NCBI GenBank assembly: GCA_900540595.1
Contig: UQGL01000014.1
Location: 1 to 59,209, forward strand
Reading direction: 5' to 3'
Source of the DNA: an uncultured Oscillospiraceae bacterium
GTDB lineage: Bacteria; Bacillota; Clostridia; Oscillospirales; Ruminococcaceae
Length of the DNA: 59,209 nucleotides
In this document: positions 26,687-35,412 of the stretch, piece after piece
Layout: every line of letters begins with the position of its first letter
How positions within the stretch are numbered: the first letter of the stretch is position 1
Translations under genes and position numbers: made by a program
Notes under the pieces: generated by a model
Database searches by the model: none
Told to the model about the DNA's origin: nothing
The model's input: only the letters and a program-made list of their open reading frames with translations

Positions 26687-26790
26687 TGGTAAATACCTCT
26701 TTCTGAAAAATATATCGGCCGTCGGCGCAGTAAGGGGTAGTTGGAACCATTGAGGCATACGCCCCATACCGGGCCGCGGTAACATTGATT

Positions 26791-26819
26791 AGTATAGCAC
26801 AGCTCCGGCAGAAATACAA
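26791..26819 (-). promoter_or_regulatory. Promoter of rpsO
   Basis: TTGTAT (26814-26819), 17 bases, TATACT (26791-26796) on the minus strand, 35 bases downstream of the ribF stop codon. Confidence 0.85.
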
Positions 26820-26853
26820 GGGCTGTGCCGCTTATTTTGCAATTATTTGCCAA

Positions 26854-27789
26854 TTATTTTGCCGCATTTTCCCCGGCAAAGTAGGCCTTGCTCTCATCGG
26901 CGGCGCGGTGGATGAGGGCCGCCAGCTCCTCAAGGGAGTTGAACTTGCGGACCGGGCAGTAATACTTGTGAAATTCCAGCACCGGCTGCCGGCCGTAGAT
27001 GTCCCCCGCATAATCCGGCACGAATGTCTCGCAGGTCACAGCGGCGTCCGCGCTGCTGTCCACCGTGGGGCGCTTGCCGATGCCGGTTGCCGCAGGCCGC
27101 CACTGCCCGTCCAGAAAGATGCGGGTCAGATAGACGCCCGCGCAGGGCTGCAGCGCCGCAGCGGGGTAATTCTGGTTCAGCGTCGGCGTACCCAGCAGGC
27201 CGCCGCCGATGCCCTTGCCGTGAACAACAGGCCAGTCGATTGCATAGGGCTCGCCGAGCATCGCGTTGGCGTCCGCCAGACGGCCCTCCTCCAGCGCGGC
27301 GCGGATGCGGGTCGAGGATACTGTCTGGCCGTTGTACTGCGCCATCGGTACAATATGGACGCCGATGCCGAGGGGCGCGCAGAGTTCCCGCAGACGCTCC
27401 ACGTTACCAGCGGCGCGGGCTCCAAACGTAAAGTTGTCGCCGCAGAACAGCTGCTTTGCGTTAAAGCAGTCCACCAGCACCTTTTGCACAAAATCCTCCG
27501 GCGTCAGCGCACGGAACTCGTCAAACGGTGCCTCTTGGTATTCCTCGATGCCTAAGCTTGCAACGCGGGCGTGCTTTTGCGCCAGCGAGAGGATGCGCCC
27601 GCCCTTCAGCGTACTGCTGGCGGGCAACTCAAAGGTAAAGGCGGCGGCAGTCAGGCCCTTTTCTGCGGCGCAGGCCGCAGCCGCGCCCAGCACGGCGCGG
27701 TGACCGCAGTGGACGCCGTCAAAATAGCCAAGCGCCACAGCACTGCCCTGCGGGGCGTGGATGGGCGTCAGACTTTGATAAATTTGCAT
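26854..27789 (-). CDS. ribF: Bifunctional riboflavin kinase / FAD synthetase
   Basis: 311 residues from the ATG at 27789. The N-terminal adenylyltransferase has GYFDGVHCGH (21-30) and FVQKVLVDCF...FCGDNFTFG, followed by SSTRIR; the C-terminal flavokinase has HGKGIGGGLLGTPTLN and CETFVPDYAGDIYG. It makes FMN and then FAD from riboflavin. The gene follows truB by 7 bases at the end of the rimP operon, its common place in Firmicutes. The start codon is preceded by AAGGGGC. Confidence 0.95.
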   Translation of the reverse strand: MQIYQSLTPIHAPQGSAVALGYFDGVHCGHRAVLGAAAACAAEKGLTAAAFTFELPASSTLKGGRILSLAQKHARVASLGIEEYQEAPFDEFRALTPEDFVQKVLVDCFNAKQLFCGDNFTFGARAAGNVERLRELCAPLGIGVHIVPMAQYNGQTVSSTRIRAALEEGRLADANAMLGEPYAIDWPVVHGKGIGGGLLGTPTLNQNYPAAALQPCAGVYLTRIFLDGQWRPAATGIGKRPTVDSSADAAVTCETFVPDYAGDIYGRQPVLEFHKYYCPVRKFNSLEELAALIHRAADESKAYFAGENAAK

Positions 27790-27796
27790 TGGGCAG

Positions 27797-28690
27797 TCAG
27801 CCCCTTTCGCAAAATAGTTTTTCGACCTTGAGCACACCGTCCTCGACCCCGGCCAGCCCCAGAAAAGCCCCGCTTTCCTCATAGACGCGGTAGCGGCCGT
27901 CAGCAGCCTTATAGTGGCTGGTAGGGCAGCCGTTGAGCAGATGTGCCTTCACGCCCTCGTTGACATGCAGCGCAGGCAGCGGCGCAAAGACGGTCTCGAT
28001 CGGCAGTACCCAGCCGTTGGTTTCGAGTTCCCCTCTCTCGGCGGCGGCTAAAATTTCCGGCAGCGTGTGGCACTGGGCCAGACTGAACACACCGGCCTGC
28101 GTGCGGCGCAGGGCGGACAGCGTGGCGGGTACGCCGAGGGCGGCGCCGATCTCCTCGGCCAGCACACGGATGTAGGTGCCCTTGGAGCAGGCCACCCGGA
28201 TCGTGTACTCATCCTGTGCGGGGCTGCCGAGATATTCAATGTCGTAAATCGTGATGGGGCGGGGCGTGCGCTCCACAGTCTGGCCCTTGCGGGCAGCCTT
28301 GTACAGCGGTTGGCCGTTGATCTTTACCGCGCTGTACATCGGCGGCAGCTGCATCCGGTCACCACGGAACTGCGGCAGCACAGCGCACAGCTCCTGCGCG
28401 CCGACCGTGACAGGGGCTGTTTCCAGCGTTTCGCCGGTCACATCACCGGTATCGGTGCGCAGTCCCAAGCGCAGCGTTGCTTCGTAGGTTTTATCATGGT
28501 CAAGCTGGCGGTCGGCGGCCGCAGTCGCCTTGCCGATAAACACCGCGAGCACACCGGTGGCCATGGGGTCCAGTGTGCCCGAGTGTCCCAGCTTGCGTGT
28601 GCCCAGTGCGCCGCGCAGCTTGGCCAGCACATCAAAGCTGGTCCAGCCTGCGGGCTTATCCACGGGCAGAATGCCGTTTGGCGTTTGCAT
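27797..28690 (-). CDS. truB: tRNA pseudouridine(55) synthase
   Basis: 297 residues. NGILPVDKPAGWTSFDVL and the catalytic KLGHSGTLDPMATGVL (Asp41) are diagnostic, as are YEATLRLGLRTDTGD and CSKGTYIRVLAEEIG. It makes Psi55 in the T loop of tRNAs. Start ATG at 28690 with AAAAGGAAC. 184 bases, filled by repeat copy C, separate it from nrnA, although both belong to the same operon. Confidence 0.96.
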   Translation of the reverse strand: MQTPNGILPVDKPAGWTSFDVLAKLRGALGTRKLGHSGTLDPMATGVLAVFIGKATAAADRQLDHDKTYEATLRLGLRTDTGDVTGETLETAPVTVGAQELCAVLPQFRGDRMQLPPMYSAVKINGQPLYKAARKGQTVERTPRPITIYDIEYLGSPAQDEYTIRVACSKGTYIRVLAEEIGAALGVPATLSALRRTQAGVFSLAQCHTLPEILAAAERGELETNGWVLPIETVFAPLPALHVNEGVKAHLLNGCPTSHYKAADGRYRVYEESGAFLGLAGVEDGVLKVEKLFCERG

Positions 28691-28720
28691 AGCAGGGTTC
28701 CTTTTCTGTTGTTAGGGTTT

Positions 28721-28877
28721 AAAAGGCTTCCCCTCAGGGATGGGGAGCCGTCACCAAAGGTGACTGGGGAGGGGCAAGTCTGCCGTTGCAGACCGTTTAC
28801 GGGTTGTTGCGGGCAGGTTTGCCCCTCATCCGGCCTTGTTTCGCGCGGCCACCTTCCCCCAATGGGGGAAGGCTTTA
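28721..28877. repeat. Long palindromic element, copy C
   Basis: Starts AAAAGGCTTCCCC, has GGGGAGGGGCAAG and TTTGCCCCTCATCC as inner arms, and ends CCTTCCCCC-AATGGGGGAAGG-CTTTA. The last bases (CTTTA, read as TAAAG) contain the TAA stop codon of nrnA on the minus strand. It lies inside the operon between nrnA and truB. Confidence 0.9.
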
Positions 28878-29858
28878 TTGCGCTTTTTCCGCGTCGGCGC
28901 GGTCCAGTTCCTTTTTGACTTCCTCGAGGATCGCGTGCTTGGCGTTGTCCGGGTTGCCGCTGATCTCGCAGCCTGCAGCGCGGGGATGCCCGCCGCCGCC
29001 CAGACGGCGTGCGATGTTGCAGGCGTTGGTGTTATGGCCGGTGCGCACGCTGATCTTGAAGCTGCCGTCCTTCTGCTGGCGCAGGGTCAGGCCGACCTCG
29101 ACACCCTCGATGGAGCGGGGCAGGCTGGTCAGATCCTCCAGCTCGGCACCGGCCACGCCGGCCGCCTGAATCTGATCCCATGTCAGGCAGATCAGGGCGC
29201 AGCGGTCATCGTAGTAGAACTCCAGACTTTCCAGCGCCATGCGCTCCGCGATAACGCGGGCGTGGGAGCGGCTCTCGAACAGTCGTTCGTTGAGCATCTC
29301 CACATCGGCACCGGCCTCGATCAGGTCGGCCGCCGCGCGGTGGGTCGCCGCCGTTGTGTTGCTGAACCGGAAGCACCCCGTATCGGTCGCCACGCCCGTG
29401 TACAGGCAGGAGGCGATCTCCGGCGTGATCTTAGCGCCCATCTCGGGGATGAGCGTTGTCAGCAGTTCGGCCGCAGCCGCTGCGCCATCGTCCACCAGTG
29501 TCTCGTAGGCGTAGCCGCTGTTGGAGCCATGGTGGTCGATGCACAGATCGACATGCTCTGCATATTCCTGAATGTTGTTGCGCTCCCCGAAGAGCTGGAT
29601 GCCGGCCACATCCACCGCCACCACAAAGGCAGGGCTAAAGCTGCCGTCAAACACCGTGATGGGCATGTAGCTGTACATGGCAGGGATCGGGTCGCTGCAC
29701 AGCACCGCTGCATTTTTGCCCAACTGCTGCAGGGCAAGGCAGAGCGCCGTGCCCGAGCCGATAGTGTCGCCGTCAGGGTTTTTGTGGCAAAGGATCAGGA
29801 TGTCATCTGCAGCAAGCAGACGCGAAACCACGGTCCCGCGATCCACATTCTGAGTCAT
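28875..29858 (-). CDS. nrnA: DHH/DHHA1 phosphoesterase, nanoRNase/pAp phosphatase (NrnA)
   Basis: 327 residues. DHH motifs: HKNPDGDTIGS (His25, Asp29, Asp31), VAVDVAG and CIDHHGSN; the C-terminal DHHA1 motif is GGGGHPRAAG. NrnA degrades short RNA oligonucleotides and dephosphorylates pAp. Classical position between rbfA and truB. The C-terminus ends in a charged tail, and its stop codon comes from the repeat element. Confidence 0.94.
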   Translation of the reverse strand: MTQNVDRGTVVSRLLAADDILILCHKNPDGDTIGSGTALCLALQQLGKNAAVLCSDPIPAMYSYMPITVFDGSFSPAFVVAVDVAGIQLFGERNNIQEYAEHVDLCIDHHGSNSGYAYETLVDDGAAAAAELLTTLIPEMGAKITPEIASCLYTGVATDTGCFRFSNTTAATHRAAADLIEAGADVEMLNERLFESRSHARVIAERMALESLEFYYDDRCALICLTWDQIQAAGVAGAELEDLTSLPRSIEGVEVGLTLRQQKDGSFKISVRTGHNTNACNIARRLGGGGHPRAAGCEISGNPDNAKHAILEEVKKELDRADAEKAQ

Positions 29859-29888
29859 AGGTTCCTCTTTTCTAACCGGGTACAGGGT

Positions 29889-30254
29889 TTACTCTGCGTC
29901 AGAGTCGGACTCGATGTCCAGCTCACCCAGCAGTTGGTTGATGTGCGCGGCGTAGGCTGCGCCCTCATCTTTAACGAACACAAAGCGCGGTGCCTTGCGG
30001 ATGTGCATCCGGCGGCTGACCTCGGTGCGGACATGGCCGGAGGCCTTGTTCAGCGCCTTGACGACCGGCTCCGGGCCGCCCTCACGGCCCATCACGCTGA
30101 TGTAGACCTTGGCCTGATCGAGGTCGGGGGTCACATCCAGACGTGTCACGGTCAGCAAACCACCGTTCACACGGGGGTCCTTCATCTCGCCGATAATCGC
30201 AATCAGCTCACGCTTCATATCCTGGGCCATACGGCCGTGGTTTTTGGTTGGCAT
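29889..30254 (-). CDS. rbfA: Ribosome-binding factor A
   Basis: 121 residues with a single KH-like fold; RMAQDMKRELIAIIGEMKDPRV and LDVTPDLDQAKVYISVMG are typical. It acts in late 30S maturation near helix 1 of 16S rRNA. It starts 17 bases after infB. The acidic C-terminal tail (ELDIESDSDAE) is common in Firmicutes RbfA. Confidence 0.94.
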   Translation of the reverse strand: MPTKNHGRMAQDMKRELIAIIGEMKDPRVNGGLLTVTRLDVTPDLDQAKVYISVMGREGGPEPVVKALNKASGHVRTEVSRRMHIRKAPRFVFVKDEGAAYAAHINQLLGELDIESDSDAE

Positions 30255-30271
30255 TTACTTTACCTCTGCAA

Positions 30272-32737
30272 TCAATCGCGGTACTCTTCCATCTTGAAGC
30301 ACTCAAAGACATCGCCTTCCTTGATGTCCTGGAACTTGGCCAGGGTGATGCCGCACTCAAAGCCCGCGGCAACCTCCTTGGCGTCATCCTTGAAGCGCTT
30401 CAGGCTGGCGATGGCATCCTCGCAGATGACGATGCCGTCACGCACCAGACGCAGCTGGGCATCGCGGGTGATCTTGCCATCGGTGACACGGCAGCCGGCA
30501 ACGGTGCCGACGCTGGAGATCTTGTAGACCTGACGGACCTGTGCCTCGCCCAGTGCGACCTCACGGACCTTCGGGGCCAGCATGCCCTTCATAGCATCGG
30601 AGACATCGTTGATGGCATCGTAGATGACGCGGTACATACGCATCTCAACGCCGGTCTGCTCGGCCTCGGCCTTGGCGACGGCGTCGGGGCGGACGTTGAA
30701 GCCGATGATGATAGCGTTGGACGCATCAGCCAGAGAAACATCGGACTTGGAGATAGCGCCGACACCCGCATGGATGACGCGGACGCGAACCTCCTCGTTG
30801 GAGATCTTCTCGAGGCTCTGCTTGACGGCCTCGGCGGAGCCCTGCACATCAGCCTTGACGATGATGGGCAGTTCCTTCATATCGTTGGCGGCCATCTGGT
30901 CGAACAGGTTATCCAGCGTGACCTTGGTGTAGGCAGCAAACTGCTTCTCCTTGGCCTCGGTGGTACGCTTGTCGGCCAGCTCGCGGGCCAGACGCTCGTC
31001 CTCGACAGCCTCGAACAGCTCGCCGGCCTCGGGGACCTCGGTCAAGCCGGTGATCTCAACAGGCGTGGACGGGCCGGCCTCTGTGATTTCCTGACCCTTA
31101 TCGTTGCGCATGGTACGCACGCGGCCGACAGCAGTGCCGGCAATCAGGCAGTCGCCCTTATGCAGGGTGCCGTTCTGGACCAGCAGGGTTGCGATGGGGC
31201 CCTGTCCTTTGTCCAGACGGGCCTCGACAACAGCGCCCTTGCCGCGGCGGCTCGGGTTGGCCTTCAGCTCCATGACCTCGGCCTCGAGAGCGATACGCTC
31301 GAGCAGGTCGCTGATGCCCATGCCGGTGACGGCGGACACAGGGATGCAGGCGACATCGCCGCCCCAGTCCTCGGGGACGATCTCGTACTTGGTCAGCTGC
31401 TCCTTGACGCGCTCCGGGTTGGCGGTGGGCTTATCCATCTTGTTGATGGCAACGATCAGCTTGACATTGGCAGCCTTGGCATGGTTGATGGACTCGATGG
31501 TCTGGGGCATGATGCCGTCATCGGCCGCGACGACCAGAACCGCAATATCGGTCATGTTCGCGCCGCGGGCACGCATCGAGGTGAACGCCTCATGGCCCGG
31601 GGTATCCAAGAAGGTGATGACGCTGTCGCCGCTCTTGACCTGATACGCACCAATGGCCTGGGTGATGCCGCCGGCCTCACCCTTGGTGACATTGGTCTTG
31701 CGGATAGCGTCCAAAATGGAGGTCTTGCCGTGATCAACATGGCCCATGACAACGACAACGGGGGGACGCTCGACCAGATCGGCGGCGTTGTCCTCTTCCT
31801 GCACAAACAGGCGCTCCTCGATGGAGACATGGACCTCATGCTCGACCTTGGCGTGGAACTCCTCGGCAATCAGGGCGGCGGTGTCGAAGTCAACGACATC
31901 AGAGATGGCGTGCATCTCGCCCATCTGCATGAATTTGGCCACGACCTTGGCAGCGCTCTGCTTCAGGCGGGTAGCCAGCTCACCGACGGTGATCTCATCG
32001 GGGATGGAGATCTTGAGCTGAGCATTGCGGGCCTTCTCCAGCTGGATGCGCTGCAGACGCTCGGCCTCGGTCTCACGGCGGCGGCCGAACTGCTGGCCGC
32101 GGCGGTTGTTGCGGTTGTTGAACTTTTCCTTCTTGCCGGTGGGCTGGTTCTTGCGCTTGCTGGGCATGTTGCGGCTGTCGGCCAGATCGTCATAGCGGGC
32201 GTTGAACTTATCCACATTGACATCCACGGTGCGGGTATCCACAGAGACCTGCGCACGGTTGACCTGCACCTGCTCCGTCTTGACGGGCTCCTTGATGCCG
32301 GTATCGGCGGCCAGCTCCTGCAGGGTGACGCGCTTTTCATTGCGCTTCTCGGCCTGCTTCTCGGGCTTGCGGCTGTCTTTCTTCTGCTCGGGCTTCGGCT
32401 CCTGCTTGGCTTCGGGCTTGGCAACGGGCTTGGGCTGCTCCGCCTTGGCGGCGGGCTTGTCGGCCTTCTTGGGCTCAGGCTTCTTCTGTTCGGGCTTCTT
32501 CTGCTCGGGCTTCGGGGCGGGCTTAGCCTCCTCCTTGCCGCTGGCAAGGTAGGCGTCCAGACTTGCCTCGGCATTCTCGCGGGTCAGGGTCTCCAGCAGG
32601 ACATTCAGCTCTTTTTCCTCAAAAGTGCCGCCGGTCTTATAGGCTTCGCCGGTCACGCCGGTCACGGTCTCGATGACCTTTTTGGCGGGCACGCCGAACT
32701 CCTTGGCAACATCAGCAATCTTATATTTAAAGTCCAT
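30272..32737 (-). CDS. infB: Translation initiation factor IF-2
   Basis: 821 residues from the ATG at 32737 (GAGGAGG upstream). The N-terminal IF2_N module (KYKIADVAKEFGVPAKKVIE) is followed by a long Lys/Pro/Glu/Ala-rich linker (about 55-190), a second IF2_N, and the GTPase domain with GHVDHGKTS, DTPGHEAF and NKMDK, then domains II-IV. It places fMet-tRNA on the 30S subunit and promotes subunit joining. Sixth gene of the rimP operon. The linker repeats Glu-Gln-Lys-Lys-Pro and is probably disordered. Confidence 0.97.
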   Translation of the reverse strand: MDFKYKIADVAKEFGVPAKKVIETVTGVTGEAYKTGGTFEEKELNVLLETLTRENAEASLDAYLASGKEEAKPAPKPEQKKPEQKKPEPKKADKPAAKAEQPKPVAKPEAKQEPKPEQKKDSRKPEKQAEKRNEKRVTLQELAADTGIKEPVKTEQVQVNRAQVSVDTRTVDVNVDKFNARYDDLADSRNMPSKRKNQPTGKKEKFNNRNNRRGQQFGRRRETEAERLQRIQLEKARNAQLKISIPDEITVGELATRLKQSAAKVVAKFMQMGEMHAISDVVDFDTAALIAEEFHAKVEHEVHVSIEERLFVQEEDNAADLVERPPVVVVMGHVDHGKTSILDAIRKTNVTKGEAGGITQAIGAYQVKSGDSVITFLDTPGHEAFTSMRARGANMTDIAVLVVAADDGIMPQTIESINHAKAANVKLIVAINKMDKPTANPERVKEQLTKYEIVPEDWGGDVACIPVSAVTGMGISDLLERIALEAEVMELKANPSRRGKGAVVEARLDKGQGPIATLLVQNGTLHKGDCLIAGTAVGRVRTMRNDKGQEITEAGPSTPVEITGLTEVPEAGELFEAVEDERLARELADKRTTEAKEKQFAAYTKVTLDNLFDQMAANDMKELPIIVKADVQGSAEAVKQSLEKISNEEVRVRVIHAGVGAISKSDVSLADASNAIIIGFNVRPDAVAKAEAEQTGVEMRMYRVIYDAINDVSDAMKGMLAPKVREVALGEAQVRQVYKISSVGTVAGCRVTDGKITRDAQLRLVRDGIVICEDAIASLKRFKDDAKEVAAGFECGITLAKFQDIKEGDVFECFKMEEYRD

Positions 32738-32756
32738 ATAGTGTGGTCCTCCTCTA

Positions 32757-33059
32757 TCAAAGGTATTTTGCGCACAGCTGTGCAAGGTGTTCGTCAGTCA
32801 CGCCGAACACGGCGGCGGGCTTGGGGGTAAGCATGGCCAGATCTGCGCTGGTCAGGGGCATCTGCTCGCAGGCAACAATGTCCTCGCAGGCGTCCTTCAT
32901 GTGGCTGACGGTGCGGTCGCTGGCGTCTGAGGTCAGCAGCACAAGGGCCACCTTGCCGCGCAGTGCATTTTCCTGTACGCGGTCATACCCGTGCAGCAGC
33001 TTGCCGGCCTTGCGGCACAGCCCCAGCGCACCCAGCAGCGGGTGCTGATCGTTATTCAT
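32757..33059 (-). CDS. L7Ae-type RNA-binding protein YlxQ
   Basis: 100 residues from the ATG at 33059 (AAAGGAGG upstream). An L7Ae/L30e/S12e/Gadd45 fold is suggested by LLGALGLCRKAGKLLHGYDRV and VALVLLTSDASDRT. YlxQ is a K-turn-binding protein conserved between nusA and infB in Firmicutes. The start overlaps the end of rnpM by eight bases. Confidence 0.9.
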   Translation of the reverse strand: MNNDQHPLLGALGLCRKAGKLLHGYDRVQENALRGKVALVLLTSDASDRTVSHMKDACEDIVACEQMPLTSADLAMLTPKPAAVFGVTDEHLAQLCAKYL

Positions 33060-33360
33060 CGCTCGCCGCCTCCTTTGCGCTTTGCTCCGCACAGGCGATC
33101 TCCTCCGTCAGGCGCTCATAAATGCCGTCCGGAATGGGGACCTCAAATGTGCGTTCCAGCCGCTTTGCCTTGCGTGCTTTGGCAAGGCATGCGGCCGAGG
33201 GGCACAGATACGCACCGCGCCCCGGTGCTTTGCCGCGCAGATCAATGCTGATCTCGCCCTCCGGGCTGCGCACCACGCGCACCAGTTCACGCTTGGGGCG
33301 CTGGGCATTACAGCCCACACAACGGCGCACGGGGATTTTTTTCTGCTTTTGCTGCTGCAA
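33052..33360 (-). CDS. rnpM: RNase P modulator RnpM (YlxR, DUF448)
   Basis: 102 residues with the YlxR signature VRRCVGCNAQRPKRELVRVVR (Cys14, Cys17) and GRGAYLCPSAACL (47-59). The B. subtilis homologue was recently shown to bind RNase P RNA and modulate its activity; older names are YlxR/DUF448. Canonical place between nusA and ylxQ. The AT-rich inverted-repeat element separates it from nusA by 151 bases, where other Firmicutes have only a short gap. Confidence 0.9.
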   Translation of the reverse strand: MQQQKQKKIPVRRCVGCNAQRPKRELVRVVRSPEGEISIDLRGKAPGRGAYLCPSAACLAKARKAKRLERTFEVPIPDGIYERLTEEIACAEQSAKEAASDE

Positions 33361-33378
33361 CTAGCCGACCTCATTTCT

Positions 33379-33503
33379 AGATAATAGATAAAAGATAAGA
33401 AATATGGTGTTTCGCGGCGCTGCGCACCGCTCAAAATTTTGTTTTTGCCCTGCGGGCAAAACCTCCACACTTTTTATTATCTATTATCTTTTATCTCTTA
33501 TCT
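33379..33503. repeat. MITE-like AT-rich element with 20 bp terminal inverted repeats
   Basis: The left end (33379-33398) and the right end (33484-33503, built on TTATCTTTTATCTCTTATCT) are inverted copies matching at 19 of 20 positions. Both ends are made of ATTATCT-like heptamers. Inside is a hairpin, GTTTTTGCCC-TGC-GGGCAAAAC (33441-33462). It is AT-rich against a GC-rich background and sits between nusA and rnpM in an essential operon. Confidence 0.75.
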
Positions 33504-33511
33504 CTTTGTAT

Positions 33512-34585
33512 TTATTCCTCATCCTCGCCGTAGTAGCCGGACTCGGGGCGGATATCAATATTGTAGCCGGTCAGGTGGGCGCACAGACGCACATTCTGAC
33601 CCTTGTTGCCGATGGCAAGGCTCAGCTGCTGGTCGGGAACCGTAACACGGCAGCTCTTGGTCTCGCCGGGCAGCAGCTCGACCTTGACGACCTTGGCCGG
33701 GCTCAGGGCGGCGGAGATGAACTCGGCAATGTCCTCGCTCCAGCGGATGACATCGATCTTCTCGCCATTCAGCTCCTGCACGATCTTCTCCACGCGGACG
33801 CCGCGGGCACCGATGCAGGCGCCAACGGGATCGACATCGGGGTTCTTGCTCCAGACAGCCAGCTTGGTGCGGGCACCGGCCTCACGGGCGATGGCCTTGA
33901 CCTCAACGGTGCCGTCATAGATCTCGGGGACCTCCAGCTCAAACATCCGCTTGACAAGGCCGGGATGGGTGCGGCTGATGGTGACGCGGGGGCCGCGGTC
34001 CGTTGCCAGAACATCCACGACATAGACCTGCACGGTCTGACCCTCGGTGAAGGTCTCGCCGGGGACCTGCTCATTGCGGGGCAGCACGGCGGAGCCGCCC
34101 TTGCCCAGATCCAGCACAATGTTGCCGCGCTCGGGGTCGATGGAGACAACGGTGGCGGCGATCAGCTCATGTGCGCGGGACTGCATCTCGCTGCACTGCA
34201 GGTTGCGCTCACCCTCGCGCAGGCCCTGACGGATGACATGCTTTGCCGTCTGGGCGGCAATGCGGCCGAACTCCTTGGTCTTGAGGGGGGTGACCATGCG
34301 CTGGCCGACCTTGTAGCTCTTGCGGACCTTCTGGGCATCCTCCAGACTGACCTGCGTGTGGGGGTTCTCGACCTCCTCCACGATGTCGCGCAGCAGGCTT
34401 GCGCGGAAGGCGCCCACCTCGGGGTCAATGTCAACGACAACATTGTCATCCTCGACCTCATAGTCCTTCTTGACGGCGATGACGATGGCTGCCTTGATCT
34501 TGTCGATCAGGTAGTCCTCGGGCAGGCCGCGCTCCTTTTCCAGTGCGGAAAGAGCCTCAAAGAATTCGTTGTTCGCAGTAGCCAT
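33512..34585 (-). CDS. nusA: Transcription termination/antitermination factor NusA
   Basis: 357 residues from the ATG at 34585 (MATANNEFFEALSALEKERG). The N-terminal polymerase-binding domain (about 1-125) is followed by S1 (about 130-200) and two KH domains, with ARTKLAVWSKNPDVDPVGACIG and SLAIGNKGQNVRLCAHLTGY. It lacks the acidic repeats of E. coli NusA, as in other Firmicutes. It modulates pausing, intrinsic termination and antitermination. Between rimP and nusA lies repeat copy D, whose hairpins could affect how much transcription reaches nusA. Confidence 0.97.
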   Translation of the reverse strand: MATANNEFFEALSALEKERGLPEDYLIDKIKAAIVIAVKKDYEVEDDNVVVDIDPEVGAFRASLLRDIVEEVENPHTQVSLEDAQKVRKSYKVGQRMVTPLKTKEFGRIAAQTAKHVIRQGLREGERNLQCSEMQSRAHELIAATVVSIDPERGNIVLDLGKGGSAVLPRNEQVPGETFTEGQTVQVYVVDVLATDRGPRVTISRTHPGLVKRMFELEVPEIYDGTVEVKAIAREAGARTKLAVWSKNPDVDPVGACIGARGVRVEKIVQELNGEKIDVIRWSEDIAEFISAALSPAKVVKVELLPGETKSCRVTVPDQQLSLAIGNKGQNVRLCAHLTGYNIDIRPESGYYGEDEE

Positions 34586-34640
34586 GTTTCTGGTTTCCTC
34601 CCAATTATATTTCAAGTACACACAATACAGTATTATTCTT

Positions 34641-34839
34641 GCCTTCCCCTGCGGGGCTGCGCCCGCAGGCGCGTGTCGGAGCGCAACCGCCGTAGGCGGC
34701 TCTTAGCGCGTAGACTGAAGGTGGCGCGCAGCGCCGGATGAGGGGCGATGCTACCGCTATTACCCGTTCATGGGTAGCTGCGGCAAGTCTGCCCCTCATC
34801 AGTCCGCTTCGCGGACAGCTTCCCCCACGGGGGAAGCCT
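34641..34839. repeat. Long palindromic element, copy D (expanded left arm)
   Basis: About 199 bp. The left hairpin is expanded by a GC-rich insert (CGCAGGCGCG... and GCCGTAGGCGGC). Inner arms GGATGAGGGGC and TGCCCCTCATC, right hairpin CTTCCCCC-ACGGGGGAAG-CC. It ends three bases before the rimP stop codon, inside the rimP-nusA interval. Confidence 0.88.
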
Positions 34840-34841
34840 AC

Positions 34842-35339
34842 TCAGCCGAACAGATCCTCGTCATCGCAGAGCTTGACATAGCCCGCGCTCTTGAGCGGGA
34901 AGGTAAAGCTCTCCTCCCCGTCCGTCAGGGTCACATTGCCGTCGGCGTCCAGTCCCTGCAGCAGGCCCGCATAGTCGCGGCGGCCCTGCGCGTCAGGGCG
35001 GATCAGGCGGACAGCGCACTTCTGCCCCTTGAGCTGCTCATAATGCTCGGGGCGGGTCAGGCGGCGGCCCATGCCCGGGCTGCCGACCTCAAGGTAGTAG
35101 CTCTGGTCAATGGGGTCGGCCTCGTCCAGCAGCGGATCGATGGCGTGGGAGACCTCCGCGCAGGTGTCGGTATCCATCGGCTCATCGCGGTCGATCAGCA
35201 CACGCAGGAACCAGTCCGGGCCTTCCTTCTCAAAGCGGACATCCCACAGGCGCAGGCCCATAGCCTCGACCACGGGGCGGACCAGCGCCTCCACGACCTT
35301 GACCGCACTGCCCTGCTGCGGTTTACCGGGTTTTGCCAT
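34842..35339 (-). CDS. rimP: Ribosome maturation factor RimP
   Basis: 165 residues from the ATG at 35339 (TAGGAGC upstream). Features: VVEALVRPVVEAMGLRLWDVRFEKEG, VLIDRDEPMDTDTCAEVSHAIDPLLD and YLEVGSPGMGRRLT. It acts in assembly of the 30S head. First gene of the rimP-nusA-rnpM-ylxQ-infB-rbfA-nrnA-truB-ribF operon. A terminator-like hairpin in the leader suggests attenuation. Confidence 0.94.
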   Translation of the reverse strand: MAKPGKPQQGSAVKVVEALVRPVVEAMGLRLWDVRFEKEGPDWFLRVLIDRDEPMDTDTCAEVSHAIDPLLDEADPIDQSYYLEVGSPGMGRRLTRPEHYEQLKGQKCAVRLIRPDAQGRRDYAGLLQGLDADGNVTLTDGEESFTFPLKSAGYVKLCDDEDLFG

Positions 35340-35356
35340 ATAAATGCTCCTATCAT

Positions 35357-35387
35357 AAAAAGAAAGCGGACCTTGCGGCCCACTTTC
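35357..35387 (-). terminator. Terminator-like leader hairpin before rimP (attenuator candidate)
   Basis: GAAAGTGGGCC pairs with GGTCCGCTTTC (11 bp with one mismatch and one G-T pair, GCAA loop), followed by TTTTT on the minus strand. It lies between the promoter (35413-35441) and the rimP ribosome site. In B. subtilis the rimP-nusA operon is autoregulated by NusA-dependent termination in the leader, and this structure is in the right place for the same control. Confidence 0.75.
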
Positions 35388-35412
35388 AGTAAAATCATCA
35401 TCGAACAATATG

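Noticed and set aside
30248..32830. Very long open frame on the plus strand opposite infB, with similar ones opposite rpoB, rpoD, parE, pnp and the large ATPase-like gene
   Set aside because: These are antisense shadows produced by GC-rich codon use; they lack ribosome sites and family motifs, whereas the opposite strand has clear genes.
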